From assembly GCA_040261275.1 (NCBI GenBank), contig JBDQOI010000045.1, positions 1 to 14,055 of the forward strand: a stretch of DNA of 14,055 nt. The letters are read 5' to 3'. The DNA comes from UBA8752 sp040261275. GTDB lineage: Bacteria; Bacteroidota; Bacteroidia; Flavobacteriales_D; Sanyastnellaceae. Below, in pieces: positions 7,427-14,055 of this stretch. Position 1 is the stretch's first letter. The number at the start of each line of letters is the position of its first letter. The notes beneath the pieces were generated by a model. The model was not told where the DNA came from and did not search any database. It worked only from the letters and a program-made list of their open reading frames with translations. The translations under genes were made by a program, and so were the position numbers.

Positions 7427-7604
7427 GCAACAAGATAGCCTCGATTTTGCTCTCGCAGGGGGGCTACAAGGGGTGAACAGGGGGATGAGATTTGTCATCG
7501 TCGGAGGGAAAGAACAGGGGCGCGTGTGGAAAACGACCTTGGGTATAATCTCCGCATCCCCTGAAAAACCTGTACTTTTCCTTTTCTCTTAACGGGAAAG
7601 AAAC
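7427..7604. promoter_or_regulatory. Divergent intergenic region between metalloprotease run and topoisomerase IV run
   Basis: 178 bp with no gene; it should hold promoters for both directions. On the plus strand, TATAAT occurs at 7544-7549 and TACTTTTC at 7573-7580. The second fits the Bacteroidota -7 element TAnnTTTG at five of six fixed bases and lies 25 bp before the parE start, but the nearest upstream TTG (7539-7541) is 31 bp away, longer than usual. On the minus strand only a poor TATCTTG (7437-7431) is seen. The promoter assignment is tentative. Confidence 0.35.
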
Positions 7605-9482
7605 GTGGCGCAACAGTCGAAACAAGATTACACGGAAAGCGATATCCGGTCATTGGACTGGAAGGAGCATATTCGGCTCAGGCCGGGCATGTACATCGGC
7701 AAACTCGGAGACGGGTCCAGCGCCGATGATGGCATTTATGTGTTGCTCAAGGAGGTCATCGACAACAGCATCGATGAGCACCTCATGGGCAATGGCAAGT
7801 CCATAGAGATCAGCATCCGGGATGGAGCCGTGCAGGTGCGCGACTACGGCCGGGGCATTCCCCATGGTGCCGTGGTGGACTGCGTCTCCAAGATCAATAC
7901 CGGCGCCAAGTACAGCGAGGGCGCCTTCTCCAAAACGGTAGGACTGAACGGTGTAGGAACCAAGGCGGTGAACGCCCTCTCCACCGAGTTCCGCATTGAG
8001 AGCTTCCGCGAAGGGGAAGTCAAGGCAGCCCGCTTCGAACTCGGCGTCTTGAAGGACGACGAGGCGGTCGCCAAGACATCCCTGCGCAACGGCACCCGAA
8101 CCTGGTTCAGGCCCGACCCGACGGTCTTCAAGGGCTACCAATACCGCCGCGAGCACGTGGAGCGGTTGCTTTGGAATTATGCCTACCTCAACAGCGGTTT
8201 GACCTTGGTCTTCAACGGGGATAAGATCCACAGTGAGGATGGCCTCAAGGACCTGATCACCCAGAACCTCTCGGCCGAGCCCGGTTATCCCATCATCCAC
8301 CTGCGGGGAGATGACATTGAAGTGGCCTTGACCCACACCCAGGCCTATGGAGAGGACCACTACAGCTTCGTCAACGGTCAGTACACCACCCAGGGAGGTA
8401 CCCACCAGAAGGCCATTCGCGAAGCTTACGTGAAGGTGGTCCGGGACTTCTACCAGAAGGAGTACGATCCGGGCGATATCCGCATGGGCCTGATGGCGGC
8501 CATCGCCGTCCGCGTGCAGGAACCCGTCTTCGAATCCCAGACCAAGACCAAGCTCGGTTCTTCAGAGGTCCGTCCCGGGGGCACGAGCATGCGCTCGTTC
8601 GTCTATGATTTCCTCAAGGTCGAACTGGCGAACTACCTGCACCGCAACCCCGAGACGGCCGAGGCCTTGATCAAGCGCATCCTCCAAAGCGAAAAGGAGC
8701 GGAAGGACCTGGCCGGCATCAAAAAGCTCGCCCGCGAACGCGCAAAGAAGGCCAGCTTGCACAACAAGAAGTTGCGCGATTGTCGGGTACACCTGACCAA
8801 GAAGCACGAGCGCGCCGAAGAGTCCATGCTGTTCATCACGGAGGGCGACAGCGCTTCGGGCAGCATCACCAAGGCCCGCGATGTGAATACCCAGGCGGTG
8901 TTCTCCTTGAAGGGGAAGCCGTTGAACTGCTACGGCCTGACCAAGAAGGTGGTCTACGAGAACGAGGAGTTCAACCTGCTGCAGGCCGCGCTCGACATCG
9001 AAGACGGTCTGGACGGACTGCGCTACAACCAGGTCATCATCGCGACCGATGCGGATGTGGACGGCATGCACATCCGCATCCTGCTCATGACCTTCTTCCT
9101 TCAGTTCTTCCCGGACCTCGTGAGGAAGGGGCATCTGTACGTATTGCAGACGCCACTCTTCCGCGTCAGGAACAAGAAAGAGACCCGTTACTGCTATACC
9201 GAGGAAGAGCGGGTGAACGCCATCGCTGCGCTGGGCCCCAATCCCGAGATCACCCGATTCAAGGGCCTCGGTGAGATCAGCCCCGACGAATTCTCGCACT
9301 TCATCGGCGAGGACATCCGCCTCGACCCCGTGGATTTGGGCGGAGAGCACCAGCTGGACGAGATGCTCTCTTTCTTCATGGGAAAAAACACGCCGGACCG
9401 CCAGCGGTTCATCATAGAAAACCTCCGGGTCGAGAAGGATCCAGACGCACCGACCACTGAGGAAACCACCGAAGCCGCATGA
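7605..9482 (+). CDS. parE: DNA topoisomerase IV subunit B
   Basis: ATPase subunit of topoisomerase IV, which decatenates daughter chromosomes and relaxes supercoils together with ParC in the cytoplasm. The 625 residues fit the Bacteroidota ParE size. GHKL ATPase motifs are intact: EVIDNSIDE (Glu50 general base, Asn54 for Mg), DYGRGIP (80-86) and NGVGTKAVN (115-123). The TOPRIM domain has EGDSASGS with catalytic Glu413 and DADVDG with Asp482, Asp484 and Asp486. The EGDSASGSITKARD form, with Ser rather than the second Gly of typical GyrB (EGDSAGGS), and the absence of a long GyrB-type insertion favour ParE over GyrB. The start is GTG at 7605, eight bases after the start of a purine-rich GGGAAAG and just before the conserved RSLDWKEHIRxRPGMYIG segment. 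The stop overlaps the parC start by 4 bp. Confidence 0.95.
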   Translation: MAQQSKQDYTESDIRSLDWKEHIRLRPGMYIGKLGDGSSADDGIYVLLKEVIDNSIDEHLMGNGKSIEISIRDGAVQVRDYGRGIPHGAVVDCVSKINTGAKYSEGAFSKTVGLNGVGTKAVNALSTEFRIESFREGEVKAARFELGVLKDDEAVAKTSLRNGTRTWFRPDPTVFKGYQYRREHVERLLWNYAYLNSGLTLVFNGDKIHSEDGLKDLITQNLSAEPGYPIIHLRGDDIEVALTHTQAYGEDHYSFVNGQYTTQGGTHQKAIREAYVKVVRDFYQKEYDPGDIRMGLMAAIAVRVQEPVFESQTKTKLGSSEVRPGGTSMRSFVYDFLKVELANYLHRNPETAEALIKRILQSEKERKDLAGIKKLARERAKKASLHNKKLRDCRVHLTKKHERAEESMLFITEGDSASGSITKARDVNTQAVFSLKGKPLNCYGLTKKVVYENEEFNLLQAALDIEDGLDGLRYNQVIIATDADVDGMHIRILLMTFFLQFFPDLVRKGHLYVLQTPLFRVRNKKETRYCYTEEERVNAIAALGPNPEITRFKGLGEISPDEFSHFIGEDIRLDPVDLGGEHQLDEMLSFFMGKNTPDRQRFIIENLRVEKDPDAPTTEETTEAA

Positions 9483-12163
9483 TTGAGGAAGCGCAAGATC
9501 CCGAAGAGCACGAGGACCAGGACGGCCTCGATCCGGAATCGTCCGGTGAGGGCGATGGGACCGACATGGAGCAGGTCATCCGCATCAAGGGGATGTACAA
9601 CGAGTACTTCCTCGACTATGCGTCCTATGTCATCCTCGAGCGGGCCGTTCCGCACCTGCACGATGGCCTGAAGCCCGTGCAACGCCGAATCCTGCATTCG
9701 CTGCGGGAGATGGACGACGGCCGCTTCCACAAGGTGGCCAATGCCATCGGAAACACGATGAAGTTCCACCCCCACGGTGACGCCAGCATCGGCGACGCCA
9801 TGGTGCAGATCGGCCAACGCGAGCTGGCATTGGACTGCCAGGGAAACTGGGGCAACATCCTGACAGGTGACCGGGCGGCGGCGGCGCGTTACATCGAGAC
9901 GCGGTTGAGCGCCTTTGCCAAGGAGGCCCTCTTCAATGCAAAGACCACGAACTGGCTTTCGAGCTACGATGGTCGGAACCAGGAACCAGAAACGCTGCCG
10001 GTCAAATTCCCTTTGCTGCTTCAGCAGGGGGCGGAGGGCATCGCAGTGGGCCTGGCCTGCAAGATGCTGCCGCACAATTTCAATGAGCTCATCGACGGAG
10101 CGGTGGCCTATTTGAAGGGGCGCAGCTTCAAGATGCTGCCGGACTTCCCGACCGGAGGAGAGGCGGACTGCGAACAGTACAACGACGGCTTGCGTGGAGG
10201 GCGCGTCAGGGTGCGTGCCAAGCTCCGCAAGGAGGACAACAAAACCTTGGTCGTAGAGGAGGTGCCTTACGGCGTGACCACGACTTCACTGATTGAGAGC
10301 ATCCTCAAAGCCAACGACAAGGGCAAGATCAAGGTCAAGCGGGTCGAGGACAACACCGCCGAGAACGTGGAGGTGATGATATACCTCGCCAACGGCGTTT
10401 CTCCGGACCGCACCATAGACGCCCTCTTTGCCTTCACCGATTGCGAGGTGCGCATCGCCCCCAACGCCTGCGTCATCGAGAACGATCGCCCCATCTTCCT
10501 CGGGGTGAAGGAGATCCTCAAGCGCAGTGCCGACCGCACCAGGATGCTGCTCGGCCGAGAGCTGGAGATTCGCCTCGGAGAGTTGCAGGAGGCCTGGCAT
10601 TTTGCCTCGCTCGAGAAGATCTTCATTGAGAACCGCATCTACCGCGACATTGAGGAATGCGAGACTTGGGATGCCATTCTCAAGGCCATCCACGACGGCT
10701 TGGCGCCGCACATCAAGCACTTGATCCGCCCCGTGACCGATGAGGATGTGACCCGCCTCACGGAAATCCGCATCAAGCGCATCTCCAAATTCGACTCCGA
10801 TAAGGCCGATCGTCGCATCGCCAACCTCGAGGTGGAAATCGATGAGGTGAAGAACCACCTCGCCCACCTCACGGACTACACCGTCGAGTGGTACCGCCAA
10901 CTCAAGAAGAAGTACGGCAAGGGACGAGAGCGGAAGACCACCCTTCGCACCTTCGGCAACATCGACAGCGCCAAGGTGGCGGTGGCCAACCACAAACTCT
11001 ACGCCGACAAGAAAGAGGGCTTCGTGGGCATCGGCATGCCGCGCGGTGAGGGTGAATACATCTGCGATTGCTCGGACATCGCCGACATCATCGTCTTCCG
11101 GAAGGACGGCACCATGAAGGTGTCCAAGGTGAGCCCCAAAGCCTTCTTCGGCAAGGACATCCTGCACGTGGGCGTGTGGAAGCGCGGAGACGAACGCACC
11201 ACATACAACCTCATTTACCGCGACGGCAAGAAGTCCGGAGGCCTCCGGACCTATGTCAAGCGTTTTCATGTGACGTCCATCACCCGCGACAAGGAATACC
11301 CCTTGACCAAGGGGACGGCAGGCAGCCAGGTGCTGTGGTTCTCCGCGAACCCCAACGGAGAGGCCGAGCAGGTGACCGTTCACCTCAGCCGGATGCCGCG
11401 CCTCAAGTCACTGAAGGCGGATGTGGATTTCGCGGAAATCGCCATCAAGGGACGCGGGGCGGCAGGCAACACCGTGACGAAAAACGCCGTGACGGGAAAG
11501 GTCGATTTGAAAAGTGCCGGTACCAGCACCCTCGGGGCGCGCAAGGTGTGGTACGACGAGTCGGTCAAGCGCCTCAACAGCGAGGGCAGAGGAAGCCTGC
11601 TCGGTGCCTTTGGTCCGGATGACAAGCTTCTGGTGGTGGTGGATTCCGGCGCCTACGAATTGGTCAAGCCCGAATTGAGTGTGCACTTCCCGGAGGACAT
11701 GGTGTTCCTGGACAAGTGGTATCCCAATCGCGCGCTGACGGTGGTGCACCTCGATGGAGAGAAGAAGGCGGTGTATGTGAAGCGTTTTCAGGCGGAGTCA
11801 TCGACCAAGACAGTGGAATTCATCGGCGAGGAGGAAGGATCCAAAATGCTGCTTTTCACCGACCACGGGGCACCCATCGTGGCGTGCAAGGCCAAGGACC
11901 TCGGCGAGCAGCGTTTCAGCCTGAATGAATTCATCGCCGTGAAAGGCGTGAAGGCACGCGGCAAGCGCTTATCTACGGATACGCGGGCGAAAGTGACACT
12001 GGAGGATACACCGGATCCCAATGTGAAGGAGGAACCTGAGGATGTCCCTCGGGAAATTCAGGGGGCAAAAACGCCGCCACAGGAAGCGGAATCGTCCGCG
12101 AAACCTTCCGCTTCCGCCGACGAGAGCGAAGCAGGGGGAGATGTGCAGGCGAGCCTGTTCTGA
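9479..12163 (+). CDS. parC: DNA topoisomerase IV subunit A
   Basis: DNA-cleaving subunit that pairs with ParE; it forms the covalent 5'-phosphotyrosyl link during strand passage. 894 residues. The winged-helix and tower part includes HDGLKPVQRRIL, the HPHGDASIGDA segment (H99-A107) and the active-site Tyr138 in AAAARYIETRL. A coiled-coil-rich stretch (about 440-490) precedes a C-terminal beta-pinwheel (about 500-820). The last 55 or so residues are acidic, Pro/Ser-rich and probably disordered. No exact GyrA-box (QRRGGKG) is seen, consistent with ParC rather than GyrA. Residue 102, at the position of the quinolone-determining Ser83 (E. coli GyrA)/Ser80 (ParC), is Ala; residue 106, at Asp87, is Asp. 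The ATG overlaps the parE stop (ATGA), which implies translational coupling and equal subunit supply. Confidence 0.95.
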   Translation: MIEEAQDPEEHEDQDGLDPESSGEGDGTDMEQVIRIKGMYNEYFLDYASYVILERAVPHLHDGLKPVQRRILHSLREMDDGRFHKVANAIGNTMKFHPHGDASIGDAMVQIGQRELALDCQGNWGNILTGDRAAAARYIETRLSAFAKEALFNAKTTNWLSSYDGRNQEPETLPVKFPLLLQQGAEGIAVGLACKMLPHNFNELIDGAVAYLKGRSFKMLPDFPTGGEADCEQYNDGLRGGRVRVRAKLRKEDNKTLVVEEVPYGVTTTSLIESILKANDKGKIKVKRVEDNTAENVEVMIYLANGVSPDRTIDALFAFTDCEVRIAPNACVIENDRPIFLGVKEILKRSADRTRMLLGRELEIRLGELQEAWHFASLEKIFIENRIYRDIEECETWDAILKAIHDGLAPHIKHLIRPVTDEDVTRLTEIRIKRISKFDSDKADRRIANLEVEIDEVKNHLAHLTDYTVEWYRQLKKKYGKGRERKTTLRTFGNIDSAKVAVANHKLYADKKEGFVGIGMPRGEGEYICDCSDIADIIVFRKDGTMKVSKVSPKAFFGKDILHVGVWKRGDERTTYNLIYRDGKKSGGLRTYVKRFHVTSITRDKEYPLTKGTAGSQVLWFSANPNGEAEQVTVHLSRMPRLKSLKADVDFAEIAIKGRGAAGNTVTKNAVTGKVDLKSAGTSTLGARKVWYDESVKRLNSEGRGSLLGAFGPDDKLLVVVDSGAYELVKPELSVHFPEDMVFLDKWYPNRALTVVHLDGEKKAVYVKRFQAESSTKTVEFIGEEEGSKMLLFTDHGAPIVACKAKDLGEQRFSLNEFIAVKGVKARGKRLSTDTRAKVTLEDTPDPNVKEEPEDVPREIQGAKTPPQEAESSAKPSASADESEAGGDVQASLF

Positions 12164-12166
12164 ATT

Positions 12167-12174
12167 TATGTTTG
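12167..12174 (+). promoter_or_regulatory. Candidate Bacteroidota -7 promoter element (TATGTTTG) before the GH13 gene
   Basis: TATGTTTG is a full match to the TAnnTTTG -7 element recognised by the primary sigma factor of Bacteroidota. It lies between the parC stop (12163) and the GH13 ATG (12179). No clear TTG -33 element is found at the expected distance; only TGTG at 12142-12145 is near. If used, transcription would begin at or close to the start codon, giving an almost leaderless mRNA. A chance match cannot be excluded. Confidence 0.35.
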
Positions 12175-12178
12175 CATC

Positions 12179-13606
12179 ATGATGCGCTGTCTATCCTTTT
12201 GGTCTTTGGCCCTGCTTTGCGTTTCGTGCGCCGATGCGCCTGCCGATCGCAACACGGCCGAGGCCAAGCCCGTGAATGGAACCGACACTTCCAATGTTCT
12301 GATTCACCCGGATTGGTCTCGGAATTCCGTCATCTATGAAATGAACGTCAGGCAGCATTCGCCTGCGGGAGACCTTCGCAGCGCAGCGGCAGATCTGGCG
12401 CGCATCAAGCAGTTGGGCGTGGACATCATTTGGCTCATGCCCGTGCATCCCATTGGTGAGGTCAACCGGAAGGGCGGCGAGAACAAGGACAACTACCTGG
12501 TCCAACCCGGAAGCAGTTCTTTGGGAAGCCCTTACAGCGTTCAGGACTACAAGGCCCTCAACCCGGATTATGGAACGTGGGAGGACTTCGATGCATTTGT
12601 AAATACCGCCCACGAATACGGCATGAAGGTCATCATGGATTGGGTGGCGAACCACACGGCTTTCGATGCGGTGTGGACACGAGATTCCATTGGATTGGGC
12701 TATTACCTGCTGAACGAGGAGGGCAACATTCAGCCGCCCACCGGAACGGATTGGGTCGATGTCGCGCAGCTCGATTGGGACCGGGGCCGGGAAAATGGGC
12801 TCTATGCCGCCATGGAGGATGCGATGGCCTTCTGGATGAGGGACCACGACATCGATGGGTTCCGTTGTGATGTGGCGATGAACGTGCCCACAGCCTTCTG
12901 GAACCGCGCAAGAAAAAGCTTGGAACAGATCGATCCGGAGGTCTTCATGCTGGCCGAAGCCGAGCAGCCAGACCATCACGACCGCGCCTTCGACGCGAGC
13001 TATGCTTGGGAATTCCATCACATCACCAATGAGGTGGCGGCCGGTCACATGAACGCAGACAGCGTGCGGGCGTACATGGTGCGCGAATTCGAACGGTTCC
13101 CGGCATCTGCCTACCGCCTGACCTTCATTACAAACCACGACGAGAACTCTTGGAACGGCACGGTGAAGGAACGCTATGGGGAGTCCGCAAGGGCCATGGC
13201 CGTCCTGTGCGGCACCCTGTTTGGCATGCCCCTGGTCTACGGTGGACAGGAAAGCGAAATGGACAAGCGACTGCGGTTCTTCGAAAAGGATACCGTGCCC
13301 TGGGGCGACTATCGTGCCATGTCTTTCTACCGCATCCTGCACGACCTGCACCATCGCCATCCGCCGCTCTACAACGGCGAGTCGGGCGCACGCGCCGTGC
13401 AGTTGGTGACGGAGGGCGACATCATGTACTACGAGCGCCAATCGGAGGGGACGTCTGTCCGCACGGTCATCAACCTGAGCGGCAACCCGGTCGATTTCAA
13501 GCCGGAGGGCCTCGAAGGCTATCGCACCACCTTCAGCCGCCAATCCATGGGCAAGGAAACTTGGGAGCCATGGGCATTTGAGGTGTTTGTCAAGCAGGAC
13601 GCGTGA
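12179..13606 (+). CDS. Alpha-amylase family (GH13) glycoside hydrolase, probable lipoprotein
   Basis: Probable alpha-glucan hydrolase or transglycosylase acting in the periplasm or on the outer membrane. 475 residues. The N-terminus MMRCLSFWSLALLCVSC looks like a lipoprotein signal with Cys17 as the likely lipidated residue; the -3 position is Cys14 instead of the usual Leu/Val, so the lipobox is atypical. The GH13 TIM barrel is complete: region I DWVANHT (154-160), region II GFRCDVAMN with nucleophile Asp231, region III with acid/base Glu260 (EVFMLAEAE), region IV TNHDENS with His320-Asp321. A short beta C-domain covers about 400-475. All catalytic residues are present. Exact specificity (amylase, maltogenic amylase, pullulanase-like) is not evident. 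The start is the first of two adjacent ATGs. It follows parC by 15 bp and overlaps mgsA by 4 bp. Confidence 0.9.
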   Translation: MMRCLSFWSLALLCVSCADAPADRNTAEAKPVNGTDTSNVLIHPDWSRNSVIYEMNVRQHSPAGDLRSAAADLARIKQLGVDIIWLMPVHPIGEVNRKGGENKDNYLVQPGSSSLGSPYSVQDYKALNPDYGTWEDFDAFVNTAHEYGMKVIMDWVANHTAFDAVWTRDSIGLGYYLLNEEGNIQPPTGTDWVDVAQLDWDRGRENGLYAAMEDAMAFWMRDHDIDGFRCDVAMNVPTAFWNRARKSLEQIDPEVFMLAEAEQPDHHDRAFDASYAWEFHHITNEVAAGHMNADSVRAYMVREFERFPASAYRLTFITNHDENSWNGTVKERYGESARAMAVLCGTLFGMPLVYGGQESEMDKRLRFFEKDTVPWGDYRAMSFYRILHDLHHRHPPLYNGESGARAVQLVTEGDIMYYERQSEGTSVRTVINLSGNPVDFKPEGLEGYRTTFSRQSMGKETWEPWAFEVFVKQDA

Positions 13607-13775
13607 AGTACATCGCCCTCATTGCCCACGACGGCAAGAAGGACGAGCTCGTGGAGTTCGTGGTCCGCTTCCAGAAGTTCTTCCGCCAAGTTCCCACCAT
13701 CGCAACTGAAACCNNNNNNNNNNCTTGGCGACAAACCCTGCGACGGCTGAGCTCATTGCCCGCAACATTTCTTGA
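13603..13775 (+). CDS. mgsA: Methylglyoxal synthase, interrupted by an assembly gap
   Basis: Methylglyoxal synthase converts dihydroxyacetone phosphate to methylglyoxal plus phosphate, a bypass of lower glycolysis. The first 37 residues (GTG start at 13603) match the family: IALIAHDGKK with His9 and Lys13 at the positions of E. coli His19 and Lys23, then ATET at 34-37 where E. coli has ATGT. After the 10 Ns, codons from 13725 read LATNPATAELIARNIS and stop at 13773-13775, matching the family's C-terminal VATNxATAEF-type segment. The two halves are out of frame across the 10 Ns as written, which is expected because the N count is a placeholder. Compared with B. subtilis MgsA (from memory), about 68 residues, including the catalytic Asp and His residues of the middle domain, are missing. 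The real gene is therefore probably intact, at about 120 residues. It overlaps the GH13 stop (GTGA). Confidence 0.85.
13714..13723. other. Assembly gap (10 Ns) inside mgsA
   Basis: Ten consecutive Ns. A reading frame compatible with mgsA on both sides requires the missing length to be 2 modulo 3, and family length suggests about 200 bases, so the N count does not give the true size. The short uniform run is typical of scaffold joins in draft or metagenome assemblies. Confidence 0.98.
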
Positions 13776-13780
13776 GGGAC

Positions 13781-14055
13781 ATGCGCCGTTGGACTGATTT
13801 TCCGCGGGACAATTCGGACCGATCGGTTCGCATTTGGTTGACGGAGGTGTTGCTGGGCTCAGGTCTTGTGGGTCTTGCAGACGAGCGGGAGTGCCGAGGC
13901 GTAGCCGATCGGCTGGTGGCGGGTGTGGACGACCGGAGCCGCCCTGTGCTTGAATTGCTGGGGCGCAGGTATGATGAAGCCGAATTGCACAACCTCGGAA
14001 AGGGGTTGGACCACGTGCTCGATGGGGCGCCGGTCCAGCACGCGGTCGGATGGAC
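13781..14055 (+). CDS. prmC: Probable peptide chain release factor N5-glutamine methyltransferase (N-terminal part), cut by window edge
   Basis: The open frame runs from ATG 13781 to the window edge, 91 whole codons. The segment LDHVLDGAPVQHAVGW near the end resembles the PrmC/HemK N-terminal helical domain motif (xxLxxGxPxQYxxGxxxF), which binds the release factor. The helical, charged first 80 residues also fit that domain, including the VLELLGRRYDEAELHNL stretch before the motif. PrmC methylates the Gln of the GGQ motif in RF1/RF2. The SAM-binding domain with its NPPY motif would lie beyond the window, so the call rests on a short match. A GAGGGAC purine stretch precedes the ATG, and the gene starts 5 bp after the mgsA stop, in line with one transcript. 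Confidence 0.62.
   Translation, partial: MRRWTDFPRDNSDRSVRIWLTEVLLGSGLVGLADERECRGVADRLVAGVDDRSRPVLELLGRRYDEAELHNLGKGLDHVLDGAPVQHAVGW

Noticed and set aside
7431..7437. TATCTTG on the minus strand as a promoter for the metalloprotease
   Set aside because: It is only a partial match to TAnnTTTG, and there is no TTG at the right distance; too weak to annotate on its own.
10286..11383. 365-codon minus-strand open frame opposite parC
   Set aside because: Antisense shadow of parC caused by codon bias; no motif and no start context.
12191..13543. 450-codon minus-strand open frame opposite the GH13 gene
   Set aside because: It covers almost exactly the GH13 gene, which has an intact catalytic triad. 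The antisense product shows no family features.
13603..13797. 64-codon frame reading straight through the 10 Ns
   Set aside because: After the Ns it reads RQTLRRLSS..., unrelated to MgsA. The correct C-terminal frame (LATNPATAEL...) is shifted, so this read-through is an artefact of the placeholder length.

Overview
The window looks like a draft-genome scaffold from a GC-rich (about 60% by eye) member of the Bacteroidota, probably related to Flavobacteriales. Three things point there. The ParE/ParC pair is of the Bacteroidota type. The two large secreted proteins carry cysteine repeats of the GCTDPxACNY type, MopE-like motifs and dockerin-like tails, which I know from environmental marine Bacteroidota. 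Shine-Dalgarno sites are mostly weak, and one TAnnTTTG-type promoter motif lies directly before a gene. A run of 10 Ns at 13714-13723 is a scaffold gap. No RNA genes, mobile elements, CRISPR arrays or phage genes were seen.

Left part (1-7426, minus strand): three genes in the same direction with about 36 bp between them. In transcription order they are a secreted reprolysin-like zinc metalloprotease (7426 to 4913), a very large secreted BNR/Asp-box propeller protein (4876 to 728), and the start of a cytosolic PepD-type M20 dipeptidase (691 to beyond position 1). The two secreted proteins end in the same collinear cassette of about 150 residues: a Cys repeat, a MopE-like calcium/metal motif and a double dockerin-like tail. 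This suggests a shared surface-sorting or anchoring route. Secreted protease plus cytosolic dipeptidase would fit extracellular protein scavenging, but that link is inference.

Right part (7605-14055, plus strand): parE and parC, the two subunits of topoisomerase IV, overlap by 4 bp (ATGA). After a 15-bp gap comes a probable lipoprotein alpha-amylase family (GH13) enzyme with an intact catalytic triad. It overlaps by 4 bp (GTGA) a methylglyoxal synthase gene, mgsA, whose middle is lost in the N gap. The N-terminal part of a likely prmC (release-factor glutamine methyltransferase) follows 5 bp later and runs off the window.

The 178-bp interval 7427-7604 separates the two divergent runs and should hold the promoters for both. 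There is no gene-free stretch above 300 bp. I see no clearly novel multi-gene system. The most interesting items are the shared C-terminal cassette, the duplicated ClpGC-type module in the BNR protein, the GH13-mgsA translational overlap, and the gap hiding the mgsA active site.
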